Shown here piece by piece: positions 18,346-26,974 of a stretch of DNA of 64,000 nucleotides. A program made the translations under genes and the position numbers. Each line of letters begins with the position of its first letter. Position 1 is the first letter of the stretch. The notes under the pieces are model-generated. The model was not told where the DNA came from. It worked only from the letters and a program-made list of their open reading frames with translations, and did no database searches. The stretch comes from Desulforhabdus sp. TSK. Lineage in GTDB: Bacteria > Desulfobacterota > Syntrophobacteria > Syntrophobacterales > Syntrophobacteraceae. The stretch covers positions 1 to 64,000 of the forward strand of contig NZ_BQXM01000015.1 of NCBI RefSeq assembly GCF_022836495.1, read 5' to 3'.

Positions 18346-20979
18346 ATGCTGAATAAACTGAACATATTCAAATGGTTCAAGCCTTCGAAACCCGCGCCGT
18401 CCAGAGACACTCTTTCGGATGTCTTCAAGGTCAAGTACGAACGGTTCAAGGAGCTGCTGGATTCCAATGCCGAGCTTTCCAAGATCATCACGGACATGGA
18501 AGAGAAGCTGCAGGGGCACCAGCTGTTCGGCATGGCCTACCTGAGGTCCCAATCGGCGCGGGCCGTCTTCCACACCCTCCGCATGGTGAGGAGCCTGGAC
18601 GCCCTCTCGGGTCAGAAGTACCCTGCCCTTTTCACCATCCTCGAGGAAATCAACCAGAAGATCAAGGATGACCTGGGAAAGCGCAAGGAAAGTCCCATGA
18701 CCGAATGGATCCTCCCCTATTCCCGCATCACGAAGGAAATGGTGGACTGGGTGGGGGGAAAGAACGCCAATCTCGGCGAGGTCCTGAACCTGGCGCACCT
18801 GCCCATCCCCGAGGGATTCGCCATCACGACCCAGGCCTACAACTACTTCCTCGCCGCCAACGACCTGGTGGATGAAATCAACCGTATCCGGATGGAGCTG
18901 AATCCCAACGATCCCGACAGCGTCAACGAGGTGAGCGAAAGCATCCAGCGGCTCATCATCTCCTCGCCCGTCCCCCATGAGCTGAGCAAGGCGATTCTCT
19001 ACGCCTATGATCACATGATGGAGAACCTGCAGCGGAAGACCGATGGGGATTTTTCCACGAGCGTTTCCCTGCGGAGCAGCGCCATCGGGGAAGACAGCGA
19101 GCTCTCCTATGCCGGGCAGTACCTGTCCATGCTCAATGTGTCGCGGGAGCGGCTCATCCAGACCTACAACTTCATCATCGCGAGCCTCTACACGCCCCGG
19201 GCCATCGCCTACCGCGTGAGCAAGGGCATCCGGGACGAAGACATCGCCATGAGCGTGGCCTGCCTCCAGATGGTGGAATCGGTGGCGAGTGGAGTGGCCT
19301 ATTCCCGCCACCCTTTCAATATCCTCGAGGACGATGTGCTCATCAGCGCCGTGTGGGGCCTGGGCCCCTACGCGGTGGACGGCGTCATCACGCCCGATTC
19401 CTACAAGGTGGCCAAGAACGACGCCCTCAGCATCCTGGCGACGGATATTTCCCACAAGCCCGTTCAGCTGGTGAGCAACCCCGACGGCGGGCTGATGGAG
19501 CTTCCCGTGGAGCCGGAGCTGCAGGACAGCCCCTGCCTGACTCCCGACCAGATCCGACTCCTGGCCGACTACGTCGTGAAGCTCGAAAAGCACTACGGCT
19601 GTCCCCAGGATACGGAATGGGCGGTGGACGGAAAGGGGAAGCTGCTCATCTTGCAGACGCGCCCTCTCCGCCTGGAAAGCCCGCCCATTGAGAACTTATG
19701 CCAAATCGATGAACAGCTGACGTGCTACGAGCTCCTGCTTCAGGGCGGCGAAGCCGCCTATCCCGGCGTGGGGAGCGGCAAGGTCTACCAGGTCCATTCC
19801 GAAGACGATCTCGCCGGATTCCCCGAAGGCGGGATCCTCGTGGCCAAGCATTCCTCCCCCAAGTTCGTCGTGGTCATGAACAAGGCCCAGGCCATCGTCG
19901 CCGATTCCGGCAGTGTCAGCGGCCACATGGCATCTCTCTCCCGGGAGTTTCAAGTCCCCACCCTCATGAACCTGAAGAAGGCCACGGCGACCCTCACCAA
20001 TGGAATGGAAATCACCGTGGACGCCTATTCGGGCAGGATCTACGCCGGAAGAGTGCCCGAGCTCCTGAACTTCCAGGCCGCGCGGGAAGCCCACATGGAG
20101 AATACGCCCGTCTACGAGGCCCTGAAGAAGGTGGCCGAGTCCATCGTGCCCCTGCATCTTTACGACCCCAAATCCCCCACCTTCGCGCCCAAGCACTGTA
20201 CCTCCCTGCACGATATCATGCGCCTGGTTCACGAATTTTCCTACACGGAGATGTTTCAGATCAGCGACCTGGTTTCCAGCGGCGGAGGCTATGCCCTGAA
20301 GCTCAATGCGCGCATTCCCCTGGACCTCTATGTCATCGACCTGGGGGGAGGGCTGGAGGACGTGGGAGAGCGGGTGCGGAAGGTGGAAGTGGAACAGGTG
20401 GTCTCCAGTCCCTTCAAGGCGCTCCTCACGGGCATGCTCCACGAGGACCTGAAGCACCATATCCCGCGCCCCGTGCAGCTCCAGGGGTTCTTTTCCGTCA
20501 TGAGCGAACAGATGCTGTCCAACCCTCATGCCGCCGACCGGTTCGGGGACCGCAGCTACGCCATCATATCGGACAAGTATCTCAACTTCAGCTCCCGCGT
20601 CGGGTACCACTACAGCATTCTGGATTCCTATTGCGGCCAGACGATGAACAAGAACTACATCACCTTCTCCTTCAAGGGGGGAGCCGCCGACGACCTGCGG
20701 AGGATCCGTCGGGTGCGCTCCATTTCCATCATCCTGCGGGAGCTGGATTTTTCCGTGGACGTCATGGGGGACCGCGTGGACGCCCGCCTGCAGAAGTACG
20801 ATTTATCCGTCATCCAGGAAAAGCTCGATATCCTGGGGCGCCTGCTCATCTTCACCCGGCAGATGGACATGCTCATGAATTCCGAAGGGAGTGTCAACGC
20901 CATCGCCACGGCCTTTTTAAACGGGGATTACCATTTCGATCCGACGGTTCCGAGCGGGGAAAGCGCCGCTGAGAATTAG
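18346..20979 (+). CDS. PEP synthase-like phosphotransferase (PpsA N-terminal and phospho-His domains)
   Basis: This 877-residue protein starts at ATG 18346 with GGGAG upstream. After about 120 unique residues comes a PPDK/PEP-synthase ATP-grasp domain (WVGGKNANLGEVL, SLRSSAIGEDSELSYAGQY, AVWGLGPYAVDGVITPD, DTEWAVDG). A mobile phospho-histidine domain follows (about 555-620) with the histidine in DSGSVSGHMASLSREF. The C-terminal about 250 residues do not show the usual PEP/pyruvate-binding TIM barrel and I do not recognise them. It may transfer phosphate from ATP to a non-standard acceptor. Gene context gives no substrate clue. Confidence 0.82.
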   Translation: MLNKLNIFKWFKPSKPAPSRDTLSDVFKVKYERFKELLDSNAELSKIITDMEEKLQGHQLFGMAYLRSQSARAVFHTLRMVRSLDALSGQKYPALFTILEEINQKIKDDLGKRKESPMTEWILPYSRITKEMVDWVGGKNANLGEVLNLAHLPIPEGFAITTQAYNYFLAANDLVDEINRIRMELNPNDPDSVNEVSESIQRLIISSPVPHELSKAILYAYDHMMENLQRKTDGDFSTSVSLRSSAIGEDSELSYAGQYLSMLNVSRERLIQTYNFIIASLYTPRAIAYRVSKGIRDEDIAMSVACLQMVESVASGVAYSRHPFNILEDDVLISAVWGLGPYAVDGVITPDSYKVAKNDALSILATDISHKPVQLVSNPDGGLMELPVEPELQDSPCLTPDQIRLLADYVVKLEKHYGCPQDTEWAVDGKGKLLILQTRPLRLESPPIENLCQIDEQLTCYELLLQGGEAAYPGVGSGKVYQVHSEDDLAGFPEGGILVAKHSSPKFVVVMNKAQAIVADSGSVSGHMASLSREFQVPTLMNLKKATATLTNGMEITVDAYSGRIYAGRVPELLNFQAAREAHMENTPVYEALKKVAESIVPLHLYDPKSPTFAPKHCTSLHDIMRLVHEFSYTEMFQISDLVSSGGGYALKLNARIPLDLYVIDLGGGLEDVGERVRKVEVEQVVSSPFKALLTGMLHEDLKHHIPRPVQLQGFFSVMSEQMLSNPHAADRFGDRSYAIISDKYLNFSSRVGYHYSILDSYCGQTMNKNYITFSFKGGAADDLRRIRRVRSISIILRELDFSVDVMGDRVDARLQKYDLSVIQEKLDILGRLLIFTRQMDMLMNSEGSVNAIATAFLNGDYHFDPTVPSGESAAEN

Positions 20980-21088
20980 ATGCGTCGGCAATCCCGGCCT
21001 CAAAAGAAGTGGGACGCTGAGGACGCTGACAGGCGCTGACGCACGCTGACAAGGACAGAAAGAGGAACAGAGGAAGGAGAAGACATCC

Positions 21089-21808
21089 ATGACAACGCCC
21101 CCCGGTGGAGGTACAGAGTCCTCCTGGCTGAAGGGCCCCGCCTTTCCCCGCATCCTGCCCTTCGCGCTTTTCATGGCTTTCATCGGGGTGGAAGAATTGT
21201 GGAGGTTCCTGGAGGGACAGGGGATCATCCCATCCATCGAGGGCATCACCTTTTATCTCTACCCCATTAAAGCACTCTCCACCGGTGCGGCACTCCTCTA
21301 CTTTCTTTCCTCCTACACGGAATTGAAGTGGCGGGACCTGTCCCACCTTCCCCATACCCTCCTCAGTGCAGGGGTGGGTGTTTTTGTTTTCGCCCTGTGG
21401 ATCAACCTGGACTATGCCATGGGCGAAGGGGCAAAGGGGTTTGACCCGACCCTCCTTCCGGAGGGTATCCCTCGAACCGCGAGTATTGCCATGCGGCTTC
21501 TGGGAGCCGCCGTCATCGTTCCCGTCATGGAAGAGATCTTCTGGCGGTCGTTCCTCATCCGCTATATCGTCGACAAGGATTTCGACCGCCTGCCCATCGG
21601 GCACTTCACCTGGATGTCCTTCGCCGTGAGCTCCGTCCTTTTTGGCCTGGAGCACCACCTCATCGTGGCGGGCATCGTGGCGGGAGTCATTTACAACCTG
21701 CTCCTTTACCGCACCAGGAGCATCGCTCAGTGCATCCTGGCCCACGGCATCACGAACCTTGCCCTGGGAATTTACGTGCTGCAGACAGGCCGCTGGGATT
21801 TCTGGTAG
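21089..21808 (+). CDS. CPBP/CAAX-type intramembrane metalloprotease-related protein
   Basis: This 239-residue multi-pass membrane protein has the CPBP (Abi) motifs: EEIFWRSFL (motif 1, glutamate pair), FGLEHHLIVAGIVAGVIYN (motif 2 histidine) and a final HGITN. It resembles the group labelled CAAX prenyl protease-related. Such proteases cut substrates inside the membrane; the target here is unknown. ATG 21089 is preceded by AGGAAGGAGAAG. The preceding intergenic segment carries repeated ACGCTGA units. Confidence 0.85.
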   Translation: MTTPPGGGTESSWLKGPAFPRILPFALFMAFIGVEELWRFLEGQGIIPSIEGITFYLYPIKALSTGAALLYFLSSYTELKWRDLSHLPHTLLSAGVGVFVFALWINLDYAMGEGAKGFDPTLLPEGIPRTASIAMRLLGAAVIVPVMEEIFWRSFLIRYIVDKDFDRLPIGHFTWMSFAVSSVLFGLEHHLIVAGIVAGVIYNLLLYRTRSIAQCILAHGITNLALGIYVLQTGRWDFW

Positions 21809-21903
21809 GAGGGGTTTCCGGGGTTGGCCCGGAACCGTGACGGTGTCGTGAGGCTGGATTCCGGCTTGAAGCATGCCGGAATGACGGGGACAAATGGGCA
21901 GCC

Positions 21904-22042
21904 TATACTCATTGAGGTCCGGATCTTATGATTTGATGGCCCTCTGTTCTTTGTAGGAGCGGCTTCCAGCCGCGACGATGAGACTAGTCGCGGCTGGAAG
22001 CCGCTCCTACAAAAACAAAGCTTTGAATCCTTAATGAGTATA
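21904..22042. repeat. REP-cored palindromic element, TATACTC family, copy B
   Basis: The terminal inverted repeats are TATACTCATTGAGG (21904-21917) and, inverted, TATACTCATTAAGG (22029-22042). The core stem TTTGTAGGAGCGGCTTCCAG and its complement spans 21950-22013. A short CCGGAATGACG fragment of another repeat family precedes it (about 21853-21885). Confidence 0.85.
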
Positions 22043-22072
22043 ATAAAAAAACCGGACCTCGAAAGGTCCGGT
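22042..22072 (-). terminator. Rho-independent terminator of the small minus-strand gene
   Basis: On the minus strand an 8-bp perfect stem, ACCGGACC / GGTCCGGT (22051-22058 with 22065-22072), with a 6-nt loop, is followed by a T-rich tract (TTTTTTATT). It lies 85 bp past the stop of the 70-codon gene at 22157-22369. Confidence 0.88.
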
Positions 22073-22156
22073 CTGCTTACATTTTTACAATTCGATGTAC
22101 TTCACTGACTATGAGAAACTCCCTCTTCACCGGTCTCTGCCTTCATCGGCACAGTC

Positions 22157-22369
22157 TCAGTTGAGACTGACGGAATCAGGGAATTTGATACGTCCCATCG
22201 GATCGTTGGAAGGTACGGTTCTCCAGGAGCTCAGGCTGCTGTCGTCCGAAAGGCAATCCATTTTTTCATCCGCGGCAACATGATTGACATCGCCGAGTGC
22301 CCCGTAAGGACAGAGATGCCGGTGACCTTCATCATCCTTAGCCCAAATCAACGGCTCCGTAGTAAACAC
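22157..22369 (-). CDS. Small conserved-looking protein of unknown function
   Basis: This 70-residue protein starts at GTG 22369, eight bases after a strong AAAGGAGG site, and is followed by a clear intrinsic terminator. Those signals support a real monocistronic gene although I cannot name the family. Residues of note are IWAKDDEGHRHLCPYGALGD near the N-terminus and a polar C-terminal half (SSLSSWRTVPSNDPMGRI). The CPYGAL motif and acidic pairs could be a metal or ligand site, but that is a guess. There is no signal peptide or membrane segment. Confidence 0.7.
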   Translation of the reverse strand: MFTTEPLIWAKDDEGHRHLCPYGALGDVNHVAADEKMDCLSDDSSLSSWRTVPSNDPMGRIKFPDSVSLN

Positions 22370-22463
22370 TGACAACACCTCCTTTCCTTCCTTTGCTTGT
22401 GCTTGAACTTGCCCTTATTAATAATCATCATGTTTGCTGATTGCAAACTCCGGCGCCGGGGGT

Positions 22464-22573
22464 CAATGTTGTTGGCCTAACGTCACCCCGGTGAAAACCG
22501 GGGTCCAGAAAGTCTTTATTTCCCTGGATTCCGGCTTTCGCCGGAATGACGACCATCGGCTAAAACAGCATTG
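22464..22573. mobile_element. MITE-like element, CAATG-TTGTTGAC family, copy 2
   Basis: This 110-bp element has termini CAATGTTGTTGGC and CAATGCTGTTTTAGC (inverted) around the same CACCCCGGTGAAAACCGGGG and CCGGCTTTCGCCGG interior as copy 1. It sits between the small gene and the end of the condensin operon. No clear direct repeat flanks it. Confidence 0.8.
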
Positions 22574-22588
22574 GCCTGGGAGCTCACT

Positions 22589-25500
22589 TCAGGAGGTGCG
22601 GGCCGATGCGGGGGCTTCCTCACCCTTACGGTAGAGGTGCACGTGGGTGACTCCCTGGGAGAGGGGAGTGAGGAGGTGGCAGATGGAATCGGAGATGTCC
22701 ACGGGGCGGGGCATGGCCACCGTCAGTTGGCAGTGGACTTCGTCCAGGAGGTCCCGGATGGTTTCCAGGGCTTTGGCATCCAGGCGCTCGGCTTCATCCA
22801 GGGCCAGGAGGAGCATGCCGCGCCGGCTGCTGTTCCCCTGCTCTCTTCCCATGAAGAAAAGCACCGCCAGGCACAGGGCCAGGTTCACCCCGAGGGTCTC
22901 CCCGCTGGAAAGGCCCGTGTCCCGCGTCCGGTCGTGGGCATCGACGATGGTGCGTCGAATGCGGATGTAGGAGCGATAGTCGGCGATCTGCTCTTCCGTC
23001 AGGCTCGTGTTGGATTCCTTCCGGATGAAGGCCCGCAGCTTTTCCACAAAATCCTTCAAGGTGACGGCTTCCCCCCGGCTGATGATGCGCAGGAGGCTCT
23101 CCAGCTTCTGGAGGGCGTGATAGGCGGGAAGCTCCTCCAGCTCCAGGAAGATCTTCTTGATTTGACCGAAATGCAGGGCCGAGAGGATCCGGTTCACCTT
23201 CACCAGCTGGGTCTTGAGATGCCGGATTTCCATTTCCACATTGGATCGCACCTCCTCCACGCGGCTCTTGATTTTATATTCGATCTGCTGCAGCTCGTGC
23301 TGCAATCGCCCGTACTGGCTTTCCAGCTGATCCAGGGAGATGCCCGAAGGCAGCAGGAGCTGGAGCAATTGGGGAACCAGGCGATCGGGCTGGTCTTCCT
23401 CGGGCAGGTGAAATTCATATTTGCGGGCGACTTCGGCAATCCTGGTTCTGAGGACCTGCACCATGTTGTCCCACACGGCTTTGTGCCGCTCCTTCTCGTC
23501 GGGCTTCGCGCCGGGGACGGTTTCGATCTCTTCCTTCGGGTAGTATCTCTTCCACAGCTCCAGGGCGCGCTCATGGTCTTTTTGGGCGTACCGGATGTCG
23601 TGCCGGAGCCGGGCGAGGGCCTCACTCTGGGTTCGGTAGCGGTTTCTCAGCTCGCCGTTTTTCCGCTCCCCGAGGAACAACTCGTTTTGAGCCTCCGCAC
23701 GGGCTGCGTCCAGCTCTTTCACGCGCTGGACAAGCTCCTCGGCGCGCCCGAAGTCCACGCGGCCTTCCAGGATTTCCCGGGGCTCCTCCTCTTCCAGCCG
23801 GGAACAGAGGGTCTGGGCCCGATCGAGATCTCGATCGAGGGTCTGCAGGCGCTCCCGGAGAAAGGCCAGCTCCCGAACGTCCCGGGCTTCTTCGTTTCGC
23901 AGGGCTTTCCATTGTTCGTCCAGGGTGAGGTGTCGGGCGGCGGTCTCCTCCATGCGCGCCTGGATGTCCGCAGCCTGTTCCGGGGCCTGGACGAAGTCGA
24001 AAAGCTCACTCCGCTGAAGGATCTTCTGCAGGAGGGGGTAGATCCGCTCCACCCGGGGAGCGTCCTCCTCCAGGCGGACCAATGCCCGGCTCAGCTCCTC
24101 CACCCTGGAGGGAGCTTCCACGTCGGCCAGGGCGTCCAGCTTGGGCAGGAAGTCCTGGATGGCCCGGCGGCGCCGGGCAATGAGATCTTCCTGGAGGGTC
24201 AAATCCTCCAGGCGGGCGTCGAGGGCCAGGATCTCTTCCTGGGCCCGCTGAATCTGTTCCCGCCTGGCTTCGGCTCCGATCCAGACGGGGCCATGGGGCG
24301 TATACCACCCGATGCCTCCGAAGCCGGCCAGCGTCCCCTCGTCGGTGCGCTCCAGGACACGGAGCTCCTTCCAGACATCGTGGGAAAGGACCAGCCAGAA
24401 GGGCTCCTTCCCCCGGGCGAGGGAAACCGGCATGGAACCGGCATTGTCCTGGACCCCGCCCGCGGGGGTTGTCGGCTCCACCGCCCGCGCCAGGGGGCCG
24501 ATGACTTCCTGCCGTCGCCGCGCCTCCTCCAGCCCGAGGTCATCGAAATGGCGGGTGAAGGCCCGGGCCAGGCCCTTTTCCACCAGCGCCCCGGCGGCTG
24601 CGGGCAGAGGTGGCCAGCCGCGGGAAAGCTCGTCAATGAGGGCGCGCAGGGGCCCTTTGGCCCTCTGAAACTCCTGCCGGTGCAGGGCAATGTCCTGTTC
24701 CAGGGACCGCAGCTCCGCCTGGGCGGCGTCCAGAAGCTCCCGATCCGGCTCCCTCTGTCCGAAAAAATCCGGCCAGAGCTCCACCATCTTATGAGCCAGC
24801 TCCCGGGCGGCGTGGTGCGCCCGCGCCCTGCCCTGCCACTGCCCCAGGAGCTGCCGAAGCGGTTTGAGCTCCTGGACGCGCCGCCGCGCCTCGGTGATTT
24901 CGGCCCACGCGTCCTCCAGCTCGCCCCGAGATCCGATGGCTCTGCCCAAGGCCGCACCGGCCCGCTCCAGGTCCTTTTGAAGCTCCTCCCACTTGCGGGC
25001 CTGCTCCCGCAGCTCGCTTTCCCTGCTCTTCAGGCGGGCCAGATCATTGGACAGCAGGCCCATCTCCCCCCGGACTTTTTCGGCCTTCTCGCGCAGCTCC
25101 GCAATATTCTCCTCGAAAGGGGAAACGGCGTCTTTCAGGGCGGAAAGCTGCCGGGCCACGGCGTCCCGCGCCTGGGAATGCTTCACGTATTCCTGGTGAT
25201 GCTTGTATTTGCGGCTCCACTCCCCCTGTTCCCGCAGGTAGCGGTCCCGTTCTTTTCCCAGGGTGTCGAGGCGGCCGCGGATTGCCTCCAATTCATCTTT
25301 CAGGGCCGCAATGCGCACGTCCAGCTGCTGAAATCGTTTTTCCCCCTCTTCGATTTCGTGAAGGAGATGCTCCTCGCGCCGCTGCGACAGGCCGAGCTGT
25401 GCCCCCAGGGTACGGCGGCGGTGATGGTCCAGGTCCCGAGCGCTTCCCTGCAGCTCGCCGCTCAGCTCCTTCAGCTCCCAGAGGTGATTGAGGCGGCGCT

Positions 25501-26209
25501 CCGTCTGCAGGCGCTCCTGCATGAGCTTTTCCACGTCCTGGAAGGTCAGACGCTTTTCGGGCTCATGGCAGAGGGTGCGCTGGAGGAAACTGTTGAGCTC
25601 GCCGAGATGCGGCTGGGTGGCCTGGCGCCAGAGGAGTGAAAACTGCCGTTTTCCGCCCCGCGAGAGATCCAGGGGAAGGAGACCTTCTTCATAGAGAAAA
25701 CGGTGGTACTCGTTGATACTGGCAAAATCCCGCACCCTGGCGTTGGCGGAAGCGAGTTTGGCAGCCTGGTGGAGGGCTTTGAGATCGGAAGTGACGCGGG
25801 CATGGTCGCGGTCCAGGAAGAGCTGTTCAAGGGGAGGAATTCCCAGGAGGGCGAAAGGCTTCAGGTCGACGTATTCCCCGGCGGCCCGCCGGGAGATGAG
25901 GACCCCGACGGCCTGGATCGAGGGATGGCCCGCGAGGTGGATGACCGTCCACCCGATGCGGTCCTGGAGCTGTCCGCCCAGATCGCGGTCGTTCTGGCCC
26001 GAGGCCACGTTGAGGTGAAGATACCTCTGGTCGGCGAGGATGACCGTTTGCATGGCATCGAGGAGTGTCGTCTTTCCCACACCGTTGCCCCCGGCCAGGA
26101 GGGTCAAGCGAGGGTGCAGCTCCACGCGGGTGTAGGGATAGAGCCGGTATCCCACCAGGATCAGCGCCTGGGCATGAATATCCTGCGGGCGGAAGAAGGG
26201 AAGATTCAC
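22589..26209 (-). CDS. mksB: MukB/MksB/JetC-like SMC-family condensin ATPase
   Basis: This 1206-residue protein has Walker A GGNGVGKTT (residues 40-48), a central long alpha-helical coiled-coil region rich in Glu/Arg/Leu, a signature LSSGE (about 1100) and Walker B LLLALDEAE (about 1134-1140). This is the bent-hinge SMC plan of MukB-like proteins, which extrude DNA loops. The start is GTG 26209, overlapping the mksE stop (GTGA) behind GAGGAGGATGC; an in-frame extension upstream is less likely. It is the last gene of a three-gene operon mksF-mksE-mksB. A JetD/MksG nuclease gene, expected for a Wadjet defence system, is not next to it. Confidence 0.88.
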   Translation of the reverse strand: MNLPFFRPQDIHAQALILVGYRLYPYTRVELHPRLTLLAGGNGVGKTTLLDAMQTVILADQRYLHLNVASGQNDRDLGGQLQDRIGWTVIHLAGHPSIQAVGVLISRRAAGEYVDLKPFALLGIPPLEQLFLDRDHARVTSDLKALHQAAKLASANARVRDFASINEYHRFLYEEGLLPLDLSRGGKRQFSLLWRQATQPHLGELNSFLQRTLCHEPEKRLTFQDVEKLMQERLQTERRLNHLWELKELSGELQGSARDLDHHRRRTLGAQLGLSQRREEHLLHEIEEGEKRFQQLDVRIAALKDELEAIRGRLDTLGKERDRYLREQGEWSRKYKHHQEYVKHSQARDAVARQLSALKDAVSPFEENIAELREKAEKVRGEMGLLSNDLARLKSRESELREQARKWEELQKDLERAGAALGRAIGSRGELEDAWAEITEARRRVQELKPLRQLLGQWQGRARAHHAARELAHKMVELWPDFFGQREPDRELLDAAQAELRSLEQDIALHRQEFQRAKGPLRALIDELSRGWPPLPAAAGALVEKGLARAFTRHFDDLGLEEARRRQEVIGPLARAVEPTTPAGGVQDNAGSMPVSLARGKEPFWLVLSHDVWKELRVLERTDEGTLAGFGGIGWYTPHGPVWIGAEARREQIQRAQEEILALDARLEDLTLQEDLIARRRRAIQDFLPKLDALADVEAPSRVEELSRALVRLEEDAPRVERIYPLLQKILQRSELFDFVQAPEQAADIQARMEETAARHLTLDEQWKALRNEEARDVRELAFLRERLQTLDRDLDRAQTLCSRLEEEEPREILEGRVDFGRAEELVQRVKELDAARAEAQNELFLGERKNGELRNRYRTQSEALARLRHDIRYAQKDHERALELWKRYYPKEEIETVPGAKPDEKERHKAVWDNMVQVLRTRIAEVARKYEFHLPEEDQPDRLVPQLLQLLLPSGISLDQLESQYGRLQHELQQIEYKIKSRVEEVRSNVEMEIRHLKTQLVKVNRILSALHFGQIKKIFLELEELPAYHALQKLESLLRIISRGEAVTLKDFVEKLRAFIRKESNTSLTEEQIADYRSYIRIRRTIVDAHDRTRDTGLSSGETLGVNLALCLAVLFFMGREQGNSSRRGMLLLALDEAERLDAKALETIRDLLDEVHCQLTVAMPRPVDISDSICHLLTPLSQGVTHVHLYRKGEEAPASARTS

Positions 26210-26931
26210 GCATCCTCCTCTTCCAGATCGGCGTCCACGTTGCCCCACACCTGGGCCACCACCTCGTCGATATCCAGGTCCTGGTCGGCTCCCCCGCCAC
26301 CGCGCGCATGGAGAGCCACTTCCCAGAAGCGGTAGAGCGCTGGCAGCCGGTGAAGGGTGAGGTCTTCCCAGTCGGCGCGGGGACTGGGCCTGAGATCCAG
26401 GAAGCGATACCTGGCGAGCTCCTGGAGCTCCCGGCGCATATAGCCCCGCAGCTTTTCGGCCTGGTCTTCGCTCAGCTCCATCTGGCTGAGGTGGCCCGTT
26501 TTACGCACAAAGACAGCGCGGAGGAAATGGAATTTATAGCTGCTGACGAGCTTTCGAAAGATGTCCGTCGCCGAAACACCGTCGGACTCCCCGGGGCCCT
26601 GCATGAAGAAATGCCAGGCGAGGTAAAGCCCGAGAAAGGTGGCTCCCCTGCTGAGGCGGGACTGGGCCGCCAGCTCCGTCACGGGGTCCAGGTAGAAGAA
26701 GGGGCTTCCCCCCAGCTCGCTGCGCTTCAGCCGGTACCCCATCCACTGGAAAAATTGCTCCCAGGCCTGAGGGTGGTTTTCCAGAAAGCGGAATTCCTCC
26801 GCCAGGTAAGGATCGATGTGGCGCCCGCCCAGCAGGGCATGGATGACCTTCCGGGCCGCATCGGGGCTCTTCCAAAGGACCGGGAAATCGTCGTCCTGCA
26901 CCCGGATGTCTTCTCGCTCTTGACCTGACAA
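26206..26931 (-). CDS. mksE: MukE/MksE-like condensin subunit
   Basis: This 241-residue, mainly helical winged-helix-type protein lies between the kleisin and the ATPase genes. Features include WKSPDAARKVIHALLGGRHID near the N-terminus and an acidic C-terminal tail (LDIDEVVAQVWGNVDADL, then EEEDA). The start looks like TTG 26931 with AGGAG upstream. The stop overlaps the mksB start. Assignment rests on gene order and overall form more than on strong motifs. Confidence 0.75.
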   Translation of the reverse strand: MSGQEREDIRVQDDDFPVLWKSPDAARKVIHALLGGRHIDPYLAEEFRFLENHPQAWEQFFQWMGYRLKRSELGGSPFFYLDPVTELAAQSRLSRGATFLGLYLAWHFFMQGPGESDGVSATDIFRKLVSSYKFHFLRAVFVRKTGHLSQMELSEDQAEKLRGYMRRELQELARYRFLDLRPSPRADWEDLTLHRLPALYRFWEVALHARGGGGADQDLDIDEVVAQVWGNVDADLEEEDA

Positions 26932-26974
26932 AATATGCCGCTCCTGGGTTTTTAGCTGTTAGCTAGTGATCTCT

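Noticed and set aside
22571-25639. A 1022-codon plus-strand frame opposite the condensin ATPase
   Set aside because: It is the antisense shadow of a GC-rich gene with clear Walker and signature motifs, and it has no family resemblance. The same applies to long antisense frames at 14799-16508, 16433-17896, 18241-19593 and 41031-43391.
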